A DNA stretch of 64,000 bases from Prinia subflava (taxonomy: Eukaryota > Chordata > Aves > Passeriformes > Cisticolidae), in NCBI RefSeq assembly GCF_021018805.1, contig NC_086283.1, forward strand, positions 59,731,803 to 59,795,802, in the 5' to 3' direction. Numbering within the stretch: the stretch's first letter is position 1; each line of letters starts with the position of its first letter. Both the position numbers and the translations under genes were made by a program. Positions 1-15,300 of the stretch are shown here, one piece after another. The notes beneath the pieces were generated by a model. It had not been told where the DNA came from. It ran no database searches and saw only the letters and a program-made list of their open reading frames with translations.

Positions 1-250
1 CTCCTGGTCCTTATCTCCAACCATGCATCCTGTGTTAGATTTTCTCTCGTCTGTCCAGCTGCAGAGAGGAGTGAGTGAGCTGCTTTGGTGGTGCCTGGCA
101 TCTGGCCCAGGTTAACCCACTGCACTTGATCAGGGAGTTGGACCAGAAGATTTCTAAAAGACCCTTCTACTCTCAACCACTGTGGCAATCTTCACATTAC
201 AGTAGAAGATCATTTAAGTTTTTTGTTTCTTTTCTACATTTCTTCCTCAG

Positions 251-327
251 AATGAAGATACACATCACTCACAAAAAACAGATGGAAAGCAGAGTGTGTC
301 AGAAGGTGGTTCACAGTCTGAAATCAT
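251..327 (+). CDS. BDP1: BDP1 window exon 1 (acidic exon of repeat module 1)
   Basis: The acceptor is cttcctcag before 251 and the donor is gtaagt at 328. The 77 nt read NEDTHHSQKTDGKQSVSEGG... in phase 0 and end two bases into a codon (AT) that exon 2 completes. It is hydrophilic and serine-rich. The same start and end phase recurs in exons 3, 5, 7, 9, 11 and 13, so this is the first half of the first complete module in the window. Confidence 0.85.
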
Positions 328-3300
328 GTAAGTAGAATTATTTTACTTTGCAGTGGCACTTGAACTAACCTGTATCTACTCAATTTGGATATAATTCCAA
401 CTGACCATAGCAAGTTGAACCAGTTAGGACATCGTGATAACTTGTTTTCCATATTCAGTGAAGCTTTTTGGTAGAAATTTTGATTACTGAGTAGCAGTGC
501 ATTAGCTAAGATCAAAATGGTAGCTAGGAATAGGGAGAAAGACTTAGAAAAACTTTGAGGAAAAAACCCTAGTCTTTCTACAGCCAGCGAGAAAATGAAG
601 AAATTCTGCTCATTCTGGGTAAAGCTTGTCTTTATTTGATTTGATTTTTGTTTGAAATGTGTAAAATTTGTTTTTTTTTTTTAATAGAAAGGCCTCACTG
701 AAATCTTTGATATTCACAGTTGTCCATCAGAGCTTATTAGCTGTACACATCATGTGTATGGTGTATTTCTTTTTTCATATTTGGAAACTGTTCCTCTTTG
801 GAACTTGCTGCAAGCTTCTAAGATAGAAAATACTCCAAAATGTCTCTGTCTTATCTGTACTCCTTTACGAACTTAATTTTTGTGACTGTTTCTTACATTG
901 AGAAACATTATTCAAAGATATCTGTGCCTAAGACTGTGCATTTTTGCATGATCATTGACTTTTTATTTCATGATACAGTTTTTTAAAGGTGATTTAAAGA
1001 TGGGTACTAGTTAATGCTAAGTTGGTTTTCATACTCCTGTCTTTCCCTTTTAGAATGGCAGCTCAGTCTTATGATAAAGACTGTCAAAGCTGTATTTGTC
1101 CTGTTCTAGGGAGAGTATAAGAAAAAGTAGTAGTTCCCAATCTCAAGATTATTGATAAGATGTAGGGCTGTGTGTGTGAATCCCAGGACATGCCATTGCA
1201 GTGGTTAAGGACACAGAGAGTGATGTACGTACCCCATTCTTCAGTAAGATGTGGATGTTGGAAGTAGGACAAGGTATTTGAAAAAAGTTTGGTTTTCCAT
1301 AACTGAGATAGCTTTGAAAGGGGATGGGGGGACAGGAGAGGCAGATGCAAAACATTGTATATAGGGCAGATTTATATTGTTTCTGTATAAAATTAATCAC
1401 ACTGACATGAATTGTGAAGCCCTAGGAGAAGAAATATTCCTGTTTATTTAACAGCAGGAAATACTTCCTTCAAGTATTTTGAAGTAGATTCCACTGAAAG
1501 GCAGCAAAGTTGTTAAGGTTTATTTGAGAATCTTTTAATAACTTTGTAGCATGACTTTTAATACCAGAAAGATGCAATTTTGGGGAGTTTTTTTTCTGAT
1601 TATTGTTTGCTGCATGCAATGTCTTGACCCATGGAGAGTTTGTGATGCTTTTGAAGTACATTTTGAACCATATGAGACTAAGTTTCTCTTTGGTAATAAT
1701 GTATACCACCTTTCTTTGTATCTTAAGGAGAACTGAAAAATCGGCAGATAGAAGGCGCTTGCAAAGACCTAAACCAAATTTAGTGAGATCATCTGGAAGG
1801 AGGGAGATGGCAGCACAAGACAAAATGGAGGCCAAAACTTCTCCAACCCTTGCAAATGCAGGTGAAAAGGTCAGAAAGAGGAATGTTACTTAGTATGTTG
1901 TTCTTGATGCTGCATCTGTTTTGCTCATTGGAGATACTGCGGGCCAGAGACATTCTTAGAAATAACATTTTGGGAACTGCTACTGCATTACCTGCATACT
2001 TGTCAAACAGTAATATTCCTTGCCTCAATTCCAGTGCTCTGAAGAGGACAGTAGAAGAAACAGAAATGAATCCACAGAAGTGGAGAACAGGGATTTGGAT
2101 ACTGCATCTCAGTAAGTATTGAGTTCACTTTTCCAGTCTCCTGGTATTAGCTGACTATAATTGTTAATTTGTTACATATAGTCTTCTTAGAAAAAGATAA
2201 AAATAACTATGAAGCTTTAATATAAATTTCAAAATTAACTTCATCATTTTTTTGGGTGATATCAGGTGGTACTAAGGTAGAAGGTATGTACATCTTTTCT
2301 GGAAAGTTGATGAAAGCATTGCTTTATGAAGTACCAACAGTGCCTGTAATTTGAGAGGGGAAGATTGGTAACTATGGCTTTGCTTTCCTCCCAGCCTCAG
2401 TTATTAGGTAATGGTTCTGCTTCTGGCACTTGCAGATGCAGCTGTGGTATGCAGTCTAGTTAAGTTCCTCTCATGTGTTATTACACATTTATTACAATTA
2501 ATCTTTTTAATATGCAGATAAATTGAGTTGTCACATGTTGCAAGACTAAACAAAGTCTTGTTTCTTGTGAGAAGCAACTTGCATAAGTTTGGGCAAAGCT
2601 TTCTGAAGACAACACAATTCCAGTAAAGAGATCTGTTCAAGCTTTGTATGGTTAGATAGGCGTGAATATTATGAAGTAAATGTCACTGTTGTGGATCCTT
2701 TGTGCAGAGAACCTGAAAAAACTACAATTGCAAAGACAATAGTTAGAGGATATCGACAGAGATTTAAACCTAATGTTTCAAGAGAATCTGTAAGGAAAGA
2801 AGAGCCTGAAAAAGATGCAGGAAATGATAAAATATCCCATCTACAGCCTAAGGGAGAAACTGAAAAGGTATTTAATAAAGTAACATAACTGAAAATAATG
2901 TGTTAGCTAAAAAGCTGCTGGATGCAACAGTAATGTGTAGTTTTTTTTGCTTTACTTTTTTGCCTCTAAATATGACCAGGAATTAACCACTTAACCTGCT
3001 TTCAGTGACAGTGTGGTATTGCTTAGTAACCTCACCTTTGCTGAGAGGTTGTTCCACAAACAGTAGATATCAATAGTCTTTCATGTCCTGCAGCAAATAT
3101 AACTTAAGGTGTTTGCTCTATTATGTGTGTTGCTCTCAATATATACATTTTTGCTGCACATGTCTGACTGTGAAATTTACCCTGTGTAATTTTTGTGTGC
3201 CATAAGCAATCTATTTTGTCTCCTCTTATGAAGTCACTTGGTCAGTTAGGTGATGCTTAATTTATGAATGTAAGACAGTTCATGTCATAATACTCTGTTT

Positions 3301-6300
3301 CTGTTCAGAAAAATGACCAAGGTAATAAATCTGATGTCACCAGTGAAGATGCTGCAGAAATAGATGACAAAGTCTTGGAGACAATGTCTCAGTAAGTATG
3401 AGAAAAATAAGAAGATAAGCACCACTGTCCTGCAATTTACCATTCTTGTCACTTCTGGTAGTATTTTGTAGTGTGGTAATTCTAGAAGTTTTTGAGGAAA
3501 CTTCTGTAGTACAGAAATTGAGGGCAAAATAGGAATCTTTATTAACTTATGAAGCATATGTGAAGCATTTTCATTCTTAAAGTGGTACTTTTAGATTATA
3601 AAAGGTAAATCTAAAAAGGTCATGGTAAATCTAAAAACGTTGAAAACTTAGTCCCTTGAAAACTAAAACAAGCCTTGGCTACTCACTCTTAATACAAAAA
3701 TGCATCCATTTTAACAGTGGTTAAGTATTTAAACAATAGGAGTAAGTGTTTTTAAAGTGTAGTTAAGTGTCAGATGTCAAATAAGGGAAAGAAAAAATCC
3801 AATATGTGGGCAATGTAATGCACATATTTATTAATGTTGCATTTTTCTTCACTGAGGTGGCAGCTGTAATGTAAAAGAAATAGTAGGTTTTACAGAAGAG
3901 ATTGTAAAAAATAAAAATTAAAAAAGCCATCTTTCCCCCAAATACTCCCCCCACAAAAAAATCCCAAGAACAATTTAAACCAAGAACAGAAATAAAAAAA
4001 CCAAAACCTCAAACTTTGCTTTTAAAGGTAGATCATTGAAGAGGATGGATGGAGATAAACTGGGTGTGGTAATCTGCCAGAAAAATAACTTTGGTTATTT
4101 CTTTCATTAATCTGCTGTGTAACATGATGCTCAGTGTAAAAAGGTGTAGAAGAATCTGACAGTTCTAATAACACACTGCTGGTATTTTAGCATTAGTAAG
4201 ATAAACAAGTTACTTACGTGTTTTCTGAATACACTAAAGAAAAACTCTGAATATTTGCATATTTTTTTATCTCTTTGTTAAATTAGGTCCATCTGCCTCT
4301 AGACTAGATAGGAATACAAAGAGATTGCAAATCCATTATGGATCAGAAAAAGGTCTCTCTAGTGTGGTATCCTGTCACCAATGGGAAGAAGAAAAATAAC
4401 AGGGCAAACATAAGTTTAAACTCTCAGTCCCTAGTAGATACACTTGCAATTTGATTCTTTCAGGAAGCTAGTAATACATTTTAGGTAAGTGCATATTAAT
4501 AACTTAAAAGAAAGGGGAAAAAAAATCACTTCTCCAGGTCTCCTCCCACTTTCAGATGTGGTATGCGCTTAATGGATCATATGTTTTTCCAGGTCTAATG
4601 AAACAGCTGGTTTAAAAGATGGCAAACAGATTGTGTTGAGTCAAACACCTCTAAAGAGAGGTAGAATACTGAGACCAAAACCAAATCTAGGAAGAACTGT
4701 TGCAAGGCAGAAAGAACAGATAGATGAAAAAGATCCTGAAGAGCAGACACGTGAAGGTGGAGAAGCAGAAGAAGGTGTCATACACCATCGAGATGAAAAC
4801 AACGATCCCTGCCTCAAAAGTGTAAGTTTCTGGAGCAGTTGCTTATGTACACTGTTTTGTTGCATCCTTAGTAAAAGCCTTGGTAACAAAGACCTAGATA
4901 CATACCACATAATTTATAGGGATAAGCTTTGCATGCTTCATTTATTATTTCAGAATAAACTAAATTGTCGTAAAATTTCCTTGGTTTTGCACTTGAGTCC
5001 TGTTTTCCATGATATCAGGTTTAACCCCAGTAAGCAACCAAGTACCAACTTGTTGCTTACTGCCCCACCAGCAGCACTGGAGACAGAACTGGAAGGGTAA
5101 AAGCTGGAAAACAGGGGCTGCGATAAACCCCTGAGTGCTGGATATAAGGTTTAAAAGGGAAAGCAGAAGCTACACTCATGTGCAGAGCATAATCAGAAAC
5201 TCTTCTACTAGAACTACTGTCCCATAAACAGGCAAGTGTTCAGCCATCTCCAGGAAAGCTGGGCTTCATCATACATAATGGTTACTTGAGAAGGCAAAAG
5301 CTGTTCTCTACACTTTATATACTGAGCTACACGTCAGCAGGATAGGGAATATCCCTTTGGTCAACTGGGGTCACATATCCTGACTGTGCCCCCTCCCATC
5401 CTTCCATGTTCCCCCAGCTTCCTCTCCAGCTTGGCAATATGAAAAGCTTAAAAGGCCTTGGCTCTGTGTAAGCCCTCATCAGCAATAATTAAAACATCTA
5501 TGTATTATCAACCCTTTGTGCAGCACAAACCCAAAACACAGCCCCATACTTGACACTGAAAAAAGCTAACTCTACCCTAGTCAAAACCAGCATACGTGGA
5601 AATGGAATATATCTCATTTTGTCATGTTATGATACCAGATCTGAAAAGAGAAATGCAAAGAAAAAATGTCCTGCAAGATGTTGTAATAAATAAGCAAATG
5701 GGACTCAGCTTTGTGATGCAGAAAAGCTAATTCTTGATTCACAAAGCTCATATTTATAGGAAATATCAGAAAGCACTGTGTTAAACCTAACTGGTCAGCA
5801 ATACAGTGAAACTCAGTTCATTGGTCGTTAAGGGCTACTGTATATGTCTATCATATTTTCTCTCTCTAGATATATTCACATATTTTCTTCACTGACTCTC
5901 ATGGGACAGATCCATTGTTTATGCAGTTGCAAAGTTATTTTTATCTCTAAGAATAGGTTGTTGTGTTCATTTTTATAATTTTTCTTTATGGGAACTTACA
6001 AGCTACTTCTAGCCTAGAGTAGCAGGGCCTAAACTATATTTTGTAAGATCTTTCTTTTATAATATTTCTAATTATAGGGAGATGAACCACTTAAAAGAAA
6101 AAATATAAAGAAAACACTAATATTAGTTGGATGCACAAGAAGCAAGAGAAATTGTAGTGTTTCTGTAGAATATATGAAAACTTTCTCATTTTTGTCCTGC
6201 TTTCCTAGAAGAGAGATTGAGTAAATATTTTATCTTAACAGAGTGGAACTTCTATTCGTTTTAGGATTTAGCAGTTCATGAAGACACTCAGCCATCCCGC

Positions 6301-9300
6301 GTGACATTAGAAGATGTTTCTACAGATTCTGAGATGAATTCAATATATACAAGACAGTGTTTCCAAGAAAAGTCCTCAGAAGCAGAAAGCTATGAAAGTG
6401 GAAAGGGATTGTCAGATGTTTCGAAACAGGTTTCAGATTCCAATACAGGGTAAGGTCATTTCACTTTAATGGAGAGAAGATATGGTTCAAAGCTACCAGA
6501 ATCTCTAGGTATTACACCATTTTACACTCAACTCCAGCATTACAAACAAATTTTATATATATAAAGTTATATTTAATCAAGAAAATACTGTACTTTAACA
6601 AAACCCCAAGAGCCTGAAAGCATTAAATTTACATGCTATTGGATGTTAATTTGATCTTTAGACTATTTGCCTAATTTTCTAAAAAATCCACTTTTTTAAT
6701 GCTCAGTCCCTGTGATTGTCTTCATGTTGATATCCACAGTGCATCCCAGTGTGCTTATATAAATTCTTGTGTACAGGGTCTGGTTTCCTGTTACAGTGTC
6801 TCTTAAAGAAATGGTCGATCATAGGTATCCTGTAAGCCTACTGGGTAGCTTTAAACATGATTAGAGGAAGGTATTTGTAAAATGTAGGTATTGTGTTAAA
6901 ATGTCTCAACTTGTCTTCCAGATCTCAGTTGGAAGCTGCAGTTAACTTACCTTTGCTTACCTATTCATAAGATACCGAGGCTTTTTGTGATGATCACTGT
7001 GTTTTTATTGTATCTTTTTCATATCACTAACGTTGTTATTGCTCTGAGAACTGTATACAAATAGGCCATATTGTCCCATGCCTTTGTTTGTTGTAGGGAA
7101 TCTCATCCTCTGAAGGAAGAGGAGAAAACTGTTGTATCATCAACTCGGCTACCAAGGACACGATTCCAGAGACCAAAGCCAAATTTAAGAACAACTAGTA
7201 GAAAAGAAGTTTTGGATGTAAATAATAAAGGTGCATCACAGAAAGATACCAACAAGGAAGAAAATTTTACTCAGTGTGATAGTGAATGTAGCATCCCTCC
7301 TGACATAGATGTAAGGATTTTGGTTTTGTCCTTTAGTTATATTTGAGCTTTTGGTTTTGTGAAATGAAATACTGATGATTTAGAACAATATAAAGTTAAG
7401 TTTTTGAAACAATTTTTTCAAAAGCTAAAATTTTCTATGTTAAAACTTACGTACTTTTCCTTTGGTCATATGTGAGGAGAAAAAGATAACTAAATCCCTT
7501 GTTATGTGTCCAGGTGGACATATAACCATATGACCCAAGGTGGCATTATAGAGTTGACAGGGAAGAAAGAAAAAGTATTAATAGAAGATAACACAGAAGA
7601 AATACAGATTTCAAGCTGTGTTGTCTGAAACAAAAAAGGGTGTATTTGTCCTGGAAAGACTAGGAAGTCATTAGTGAGCAGTTACAGAGGAGTTTTGTAG
7701 GAAAGTGCAAAAACTCTCTGAGTTTTTCAGAGTGGTAAGTGCCAAACTTCATGGACATCATAAAGTCTCCATTTGGTTTATTATTACAGCTTTTTCTGGT
7801 TCTCATGTTTACTGTTTTCAGAAAGCAGGAAAATGTCAAGTCTTAAACACACTAGAATCCTTGGGAAAGGAGAAGGCACTTTGCTCTCAGGAGGTTTCTG
7901 AGAGGCCAAGTTCTAAGTCCCCCCAAACATTTTCAAGATCAGAGGATGGTGAACTGGAGTTCTGTCTACCTGAAATTAGCCAAGATGACATTTCTACTTT
8001 TGCAGGGTAAGGGCTTAGCTGCTTTTGATTCTTGACTGTATCAATGAAAGAATTTTACAAAGAAATCAGTGTGCCAATGGATTGCCCTCTGGCAAACATT
8101 ATCTAATGAAAATACTGCACAAAATTTCTCTTCTCAGAGTTTAACACTAGTGGTACTACAATTTCAGTAGCTTCTATGCTAAGCATGACATTAATGAGCA
8201 TTCACTTTATAACTGTTGCATCATCTGAAAGACTGGATTCATTTCATGCAAGCAGGGAAGTACTAGTTTGCTTATCAGAGAAACCATGTGAAAATCACTT
8301 TTGTTTTATAGCAACAAGTAGTCAATACGTTTATACCTTAATTTGAGTTAGTTAATTCTGTTGTTGGAAGTATTTAGAAGATAGGTGCTTCCAAATTTTT
8401 GCTGGAACAAATTGTGGTTTGTAATTTAAACTCAGCTGAACTTCTACAGTTCACAAGATTTCTCTTAAAAACTCAGTGTTTCTTGCAGGTAATATTAATG
8501 GACCTGTGTTTGTGTTTGTAACGTGCTTATACTAAGTTTTGGATTATTTTTTCTGTCTTAACTTGGCACTTATGACAAAGCAGGACTCAAGAAGAACATC
8601 AACAAGCACCTCTTCCACCTATACAGCTAGCCCAGAACAAGAAGTACAAGCCAAACCTGGTAAGAACATTTGGAAAGAAGGAGTTACAAATATCAGAAAA
8701 TGAGAGGAAGAAAAAGCCTGAAGCAGAGCAGAAAGATGAGTTTGACAATACTGTCATGGTAAGCCTTAATAAGAGTAAGGCTTTGCCTTCAAAGTTGGTT
8801 TGAAGTGTTCACTTTTATGAAGTTAAATGAAAACATTGAAGTTGCATTGCCTGAAGCTGAGACAATATATTAAATAAAAAAAATACCCAAACCCAGATAA
8901 GCTGAGGTATTGTAGGTATGAAATCAGTGAGATCTACAACTTGAAGTATTATTTTTTTACAAAGGATTTGCTTTTGATTGGATTGCATGTTAGGAAATAA
9001 TTATGCACATTTATACAAACTCTAGAATAAAAATGCATAAAAATTAGCTTTTTTTCTCATTTCATCTTTCCTATTTGGATGATTAAGTCTGTGTTGAGCA
9101 GTCTACTATAATCTCTCAAGTGAAGGCAGAGGACAGCTGTTTCTATGAAAAAAAAGGGTTTTTTAAATTTGATAAGCTCTAACTGGGGTCATTACTACAG
9201 TGCGTGGTGCTCTTCTATTTCGTATAAGTGACACTGTGTATCCCCACAGACACTTCACTAGGGACTGTAAAAGGTGTGGAAATCCCTGAAAGCCATTTAC

Positions 9301-12300
9301 AGTATGATGTGTTCTCTGTAACTATTTGTGGGTTGCTCATGAATCATGTAATGGAAGTAGGGATATCTGTGTAGACTTGCTGTAGATTTGGAATACAGCT
9401 AAACTTTACAAGAGTGAGTGATGTTTTGGAGTGGTTATAGCTGGTTTTGTTCTTGAGGTTATGAAGAGTACTTCTGTCCTGCATTCATCTCTTACTTCCC
9501 TTCAGTGCCACAGTCAGCTCACCCCTAGCTGAGATAGTTCCTTGTGATTCAGCTTTGGCTTCTCTAGACCTGTGGCCTGTGAACCATGCATATGCATCTG
9601 CTCTGAACTGGGCAAATCTAGAACCAGAGCAGGTCTGATGCTCCTCTTACTAATCAAGCTGTCTGAGACCTGAAGTGGTAAAGGATATGTTTGAGTGGCT
9701 TCTTTGTGGAGCCATTGTGGCAAATACAGACATAAAGCTTATTAGGCCTTCTGAATCTTTGAGGCTATGTTATCGGGGCTTGGGTGTGTCTGTGCTGCAT
9801 GCTGCAGTGTCCAATTTTCAAAGGTTTTCTGTTTGCTGAAGTAGCTTGTTTCCACAGTGCTTCATGTGTTAGGGAATTGATTGAATACTAAATAGATGAG
9901 TGTTTGCCATAATGCTTGGGTGCACATAGTATTTAAGAGTTTAACTCTAGGTATCCCAGGAGTATGAAGACTTCTGTTCCTTTTTGCATATAAATTGAAT
10001 TATGATAACATGAGTCTTACCCTCATTCCAGTTGGGAAAACAGCATAGTTTCTATTTTTGTATATAAAATATATGTCTGTTTTAGATGCTTACATCTATT
10101 TTTCTTAATTCTTCTTTTACTGTAAATTAAAGGGTGAAAATGAAGCTGTATTGTATCAAGCAGATGTATTGGGCAAAGAGGAACAGGAACAGCAAGAGGT
10201 GCCTCAGGTGCTCTCTATTTCTGAAACCTTATTGTCTGAACAAAGCAGGTGAGGTTTGAGTTTAGCCAAATGACATTTGAAAAGCTTTTGTCTGTGCATA
10301 ATGAGATACCTTTGCAAATGGCAATTCTTCTGTTCCTTATCTTTTGTCTTCCTACAGTATTTCATTTTCAGTGCCTACAAACAGCTTCTTCCAGTGTTTT
10401 CAGAGCACATTTTTTTTTAGCTGCACTCCTTGTCATTGGTTATCTGGTACATACTTGATCTGTATGAGCTCATAGCTCATCTTGAAAAAGGTTTTGTTGT
10501 TACTGGGTCTGTATTTGCTTAAGTAGCAATCACACCTGTAAGATACGTAACATACAAATTTTGCAAAATGTCAGAGACTTTACTTTCATTGATCCATCCA
10601 TGTGCTCTTCTATTTTACTGCCACTGTTGTTAAAATTGGATCTTAAGTGTGTGTTAGACTGACAATACTTTGATGTTGGTATGGTTAGCAACACGACTTA
10701 GTTTTTGTATTCAAAATGCCTTGACAAAGACATTTTGTTATTTCTGCTCCAAAGTTAACCACGAGAGAGTATAATATAATGAGAAATATATTTGAAAATA
10801 TAATTTTATTGATCTTAAACAAAGCAGTCTGTTAATTTCTTGTGTAAGTGTTGGTTTAAAACTTAAGTGCAAAAGTGCTTTTTTTCTCTCCCAGCCAAAG
10901 TCAAGTGTGGTTTTTCTGTTTCTGTTTGTTTGCTTTAAATTCACCAGTACTGAAAAAACTACCTCCCAAGAAGGCAAGCTGAGTGCTCTGAAGCCAGGAC
11001 AATTCATAAGGATTGAGTGTACAAGAACTAAACCAAACCTAGAAAGAACATACAATGAAAAAGGATCTCCAGTAGTACAAAAACTTGTTGCCTCAGATGA
11101 AGAAGAAATGAAGCAAGGAGAGAACCGGCCTGTGGCAGAAGAATCTGAAAACTCTCTCTCCTCAAAAGTGAGATTCTCTTCATTTATTTCTGACTATACT
11201 TTCTGATGCTTGATTCCACACTAGCTGTTTTTAAGACATCTAAAGAAACTGTTGTAAATGCATTAATTGATTTCAGCCTAGTATGAATTCTTGTTCAGTA
11301 TTTGTGTGCTATTACAGGGTTTTCCAAAATCCTGTTAGTGACACATTGATAAGACATATAAAGACTTCACTTGAACTTTGACATTACAGTCATATTCATG
11401 ATACATTATTAGTTACTTGCATGCTGTATTTCTGATGCTGGGTTTCTCCTGAGTCCCTTGGTGTCTTCTCATGAAGAACTATATTGGTTGCAGTATTTGT
11501 TTTTATTAGCTAAATGCCTTCCTAGAGGAATAAGAAACAGTGATGGTGCCATAATCTACTTGGAAGTTTTTAAGTGAAGTTTCATCTCGGATTAACAACT
11601 TGATCAGAGTTTGCAATAATTTATTTTACAGATGATATATTTTGTGCTAATATTGTTGTTGGTTTTTTTCTCAAATCAAAGGATGACATGGAGGTGTTGC
11701 TTGTGGAAAATTTGGTCAAGAATGACAATCTAGATGTAAATTCAAGAAGCATGACATCAGAAACGCTTTGTTCTTCTGAAAAATCACCAAATTGCAACAG
11801 CAAGAGAGAGCTGGAGGAGTGTCTATCTACAGATGCTGTAGGAAGCATTCAGGATACTACAGAAAAGTAAAGTTACCTCTTGGCAAAGTAAAAAATCTCT
11901 TGTTGTGGTTTCACCTGGGGCAGTTTATCTTCTTTTTGGGAGCTGGTACAGTGCTACATTTTGGATTCAATATGAAAATAGCATTGATAACACAGTGACA
12001 TTTAGTTGTTGAGCAGTGCTTACCCTGTGTTGAGAACTTTTCAGTGTCTCATAGTCTGGCAGTGAGCAGATGCCGAAGCAGCTGAGAGGGAGCCCAGCCA
12101 GGACAGCTAATCTGAACTGGCCAAAAGGATATTCCATATGTGGAACTTCACACTCAGTCTATAAACTGGAGGGACCTGGCCAGGGCCTGCTGAGCACTGC
12201 TAGGGGATGAGCTGGGCATCAGTGAGAATTCACTGAGCAGTTTTGTATTACTTGTTTCCCTTGCATATTTATTCCCCTCTGTCTGTGTGTATCTGCCTCT

Positions 12301-15300
12301 CCTTTTCATTAGTTTGTATTTTAGTTAGTTTTGGTTATTAAGCTGTTCTTACCTAAACCCACAAAGTTTACCTTTTCTTTCCAATTCTCCTCCTCCCTGG
12401 GGTTTGAGGACTGACTGATCGCATGACACCTACTTATCAGCTGGGGTTAAGCTGTGACAGTTCTTCAAAAATTTTGTGCATTTGTCCAGTTGTTTCCAGA
12501 TAGCACTTGCTTTTGGAGGCACAGGCTCTGAGCTGTACTAGTTGTTAACTACCGTGTGCTGTGATCATCACTAGGTGGCATTCTTAAATAATATAGGAGT
12601 TTTAAACAGAATTAAAGGATTTTTTTCAAGGCTGTTTTCCTTTTTAGAAGGTGCTTCATGGGTGAGAGTAGAAACAAGTAATCAGGGTTTACCTGTCTGA
12701 ATTTCTCACCAATAAATTCCTGGCGTATACAGTGCACCGTGACTGTGGACCAGAGACTGAGCAGTGCCATTTGCACTCACTTATAATTGAGAAGTGGTAA
12801 GAGGACAGCAAGCTCATTTTATGATTCTGTAGGATATATTCTGAGTCTGTTCAATTTTTCTTTCCAGTAGGAGAACTTCCTGTAATGATGCTTATAATGT
12901 ACATGCATTATGAGACAGATAGTGCCACTTATATGTGACAGCTCTGGGTTATGTTATAAGCTACCTTTTGCTTGGTCTTAGCTTACACAGAGCAGTCCCA
13001 AACCAATGTATTTTACAATTTTGCTGGTTTTTGAAATTACCTTCTGGTTTGCATATGTCTCTGAAACTCTAAAACTGTGTAACATCTCTTCCACGAATTA
13101 TGTTAAAGAATGTCCCAGAATGTCCCTTTGTGCTAACAAGACAAGAGCCTTACTTGACAGTCTTCTTATCTTTTATGATGGTGGACTTTGACAGACTCAC
13201 AGAATGGCTGAGGATGGAAGGGCCTGCTAAAAGTCTTCTGGTCCAACCCCCCAGTCAAGGCACCTTGAGCTGGCTGCCCAATACTGTGTCCAGACAGCTT
13301 CTGAATCTTCCCATAGTCTCAGTGGGCAGCCTGTGCCAGTGCATGGTAACCTCACAGTGAAACAGGATTTCCTGGTGCTCAGAAGGAACCTCCTGTTGTT
13401 AGCATAGGAAAACATATAACCACACGAAGGCGATCGTATGCGGTTCTTTATTTGAGCGCGTGACACAGGGGCATACAATGCCCAAATCTTGTGCAAAAGA
13501 ATACAGAGTTGATTTGTGATTTTTATAGTTTCAAATTACACATATGTTAACTAACCTCTATCCCTAGATACTGGTTATCCTATTTCTTAGTTACTATCTT
13601 AAATCATACCTACGCTTTACCCTGGGTTCTACTTGATTTGGTTAAAACAATGCTTCTGAATTATCTCCTGGGCTGGAGTCATACTTAAAACAATAGTATG
13701 AAGCTAGTTGCAGAAGCTGACGTTTGTTCCAAAGCCAGGCTACGTCAAGTTCAGATTGTGTGTCTTCTACCTTCCCCCCCACCTCAAAGACCTGCGGTTA
13801 ACTTATACAATTTTTAACCCTCCACTATCATTCCCCCCTTTGAAAGTATTTTCACTCTAATATACTAAGTGTAAATGCTTTCACTTAATACAGTCCATTT
13901 GGCTTCAGAGTTTATACTGGATGTTCATCTTCAAATCCTCTGTTGTCATGGGCTTTGTCCGGGATGTTGTTGCGGATCGAAGGTGCTGGATATGGATTCT
14001 GTGCCAATGCCTTCATTATGGTCCTGTTCCAAGATGCTTTTTTCTGTATCTCTCTCTTCAGGATTCTGTAAACTAACCAAATTGCTAAAAATGTAGTTAG
14101 TAAAATTATCAGATTTTCAAGGATAGACTTTATCCATGAACTCACATTCTATCCTAATCCTTTAAAGATTTTACTTAACCAGCTGGTAGCTAAATCCTTT
14201 TGTTCTTTTTGTGCCTCATGCTCTATTTGTTTTAACTGGCTGATGTCATGTTCTACATATGAAGTTACATTTGGGATGTGGTTGCAGCAATGGTCAATTT
14301 GTCCCTTTAAATATCTACACACTCCGTGTTCTTTCAAAAGTAACATATGTAAAGCTAAATTATTTTGCAAAGTCATTTTGGTGGTGGCCTGTAATTGCAT
14401 ATTGAGTTCCTTAAATCCCTCTCGTGTAATTCTTGCTAATCTACCTGACCTGTGAGTCTATATAGCATTTCTCTATTTCGATAATTTGCAACGGGACCAA
14501 AGAAAGATTCTAGGGCTCACCTAATCTTTACTCTACTAGAGGGTTCCTGCCAAGTGTCATCTGGGTTCTTGTCCTCTGAGACATCTGGTTTTGCTTTTAT
14601 TTGCAAGGCTTCACTGCTCCTGTTAAATGGGGATTTCTTCCAAATTGGACATAAAGTGGGAAGGCCCAGGGTGATTTCTCTTACCTCCCCGTCCATAGGC
14701 AAGTGTGTTGTCCAGGTGCCATCACTCATTGCCCATACAAATGGTCCTGGACTTCGAATTGTACTCTTGCTACATCCTACTATAACCTTGGAATTTATTT
14801 TGCCTTCTTTGTGTCTAGTTTTCCTGCAGGCACAACCTATTTGTAAGGCTACTGCCAATGGTGACCACTGTTTTATTCCCAGATTATCAGAGGTGCAATC
14901 ATAAATTTTATTACATACCCACCAACTTACCTTATTTGCCTCTTTCTGACTGCTAGTACCAGTACTCGTCACTGTGGGATCTGTCTCATTTTCAGAGCCT
15001 TTCCATTTAATGCACCAGGTTGTGCTTGTCATATATTGGAATTTCTGGAGCATACTCATAGACCATGCACTGTCCCAGGGTTCCAGTCCTTTCTAATCCT
15101 TTTCTTCACATTTCTACACCACAACACCTTCTGTAGGTGTTGTCCCTGATCTTTTGATAGTGTAGAAACCAACATTTCCATTTCGCAAGGTCTTGGTCCT
15201 TAACCCACTACTCTATGATTTGTCCTAGTTTGCCATTACTAAGAGTGTAGTCTGATTTTCTCATAGGTTGCATATAGGAACTCTCTGTTATCTTCCAGTA

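Larger units (their letters stand above)
13397..13830 (-). repeat. 3' LTR of the provirus
   Basis: 434 bp, bounded by TG and CA on the element's own strand. A TATAAAA box lies at 13521..13527 and an AATAAA polyadenylation signal at 13448..13453 (both minus strand), which places U3 from 13830 down to about 13500. By eye it differs from the 5' LTR at about eight scattered bases plus one poly-C/indel patch around 13774..13797. Confidence 0.93.

Noticed and set aside
1470..1835. A 121-codon minus-strand open frame
   Set aside because: It runs antisense to BDP1 exon 2, which has the KPNL motif and correct phase.
14554..14904. A 116-codon + strand open frame
   Set aside because: It is antisense to the env SU piece, so it is a shadow.
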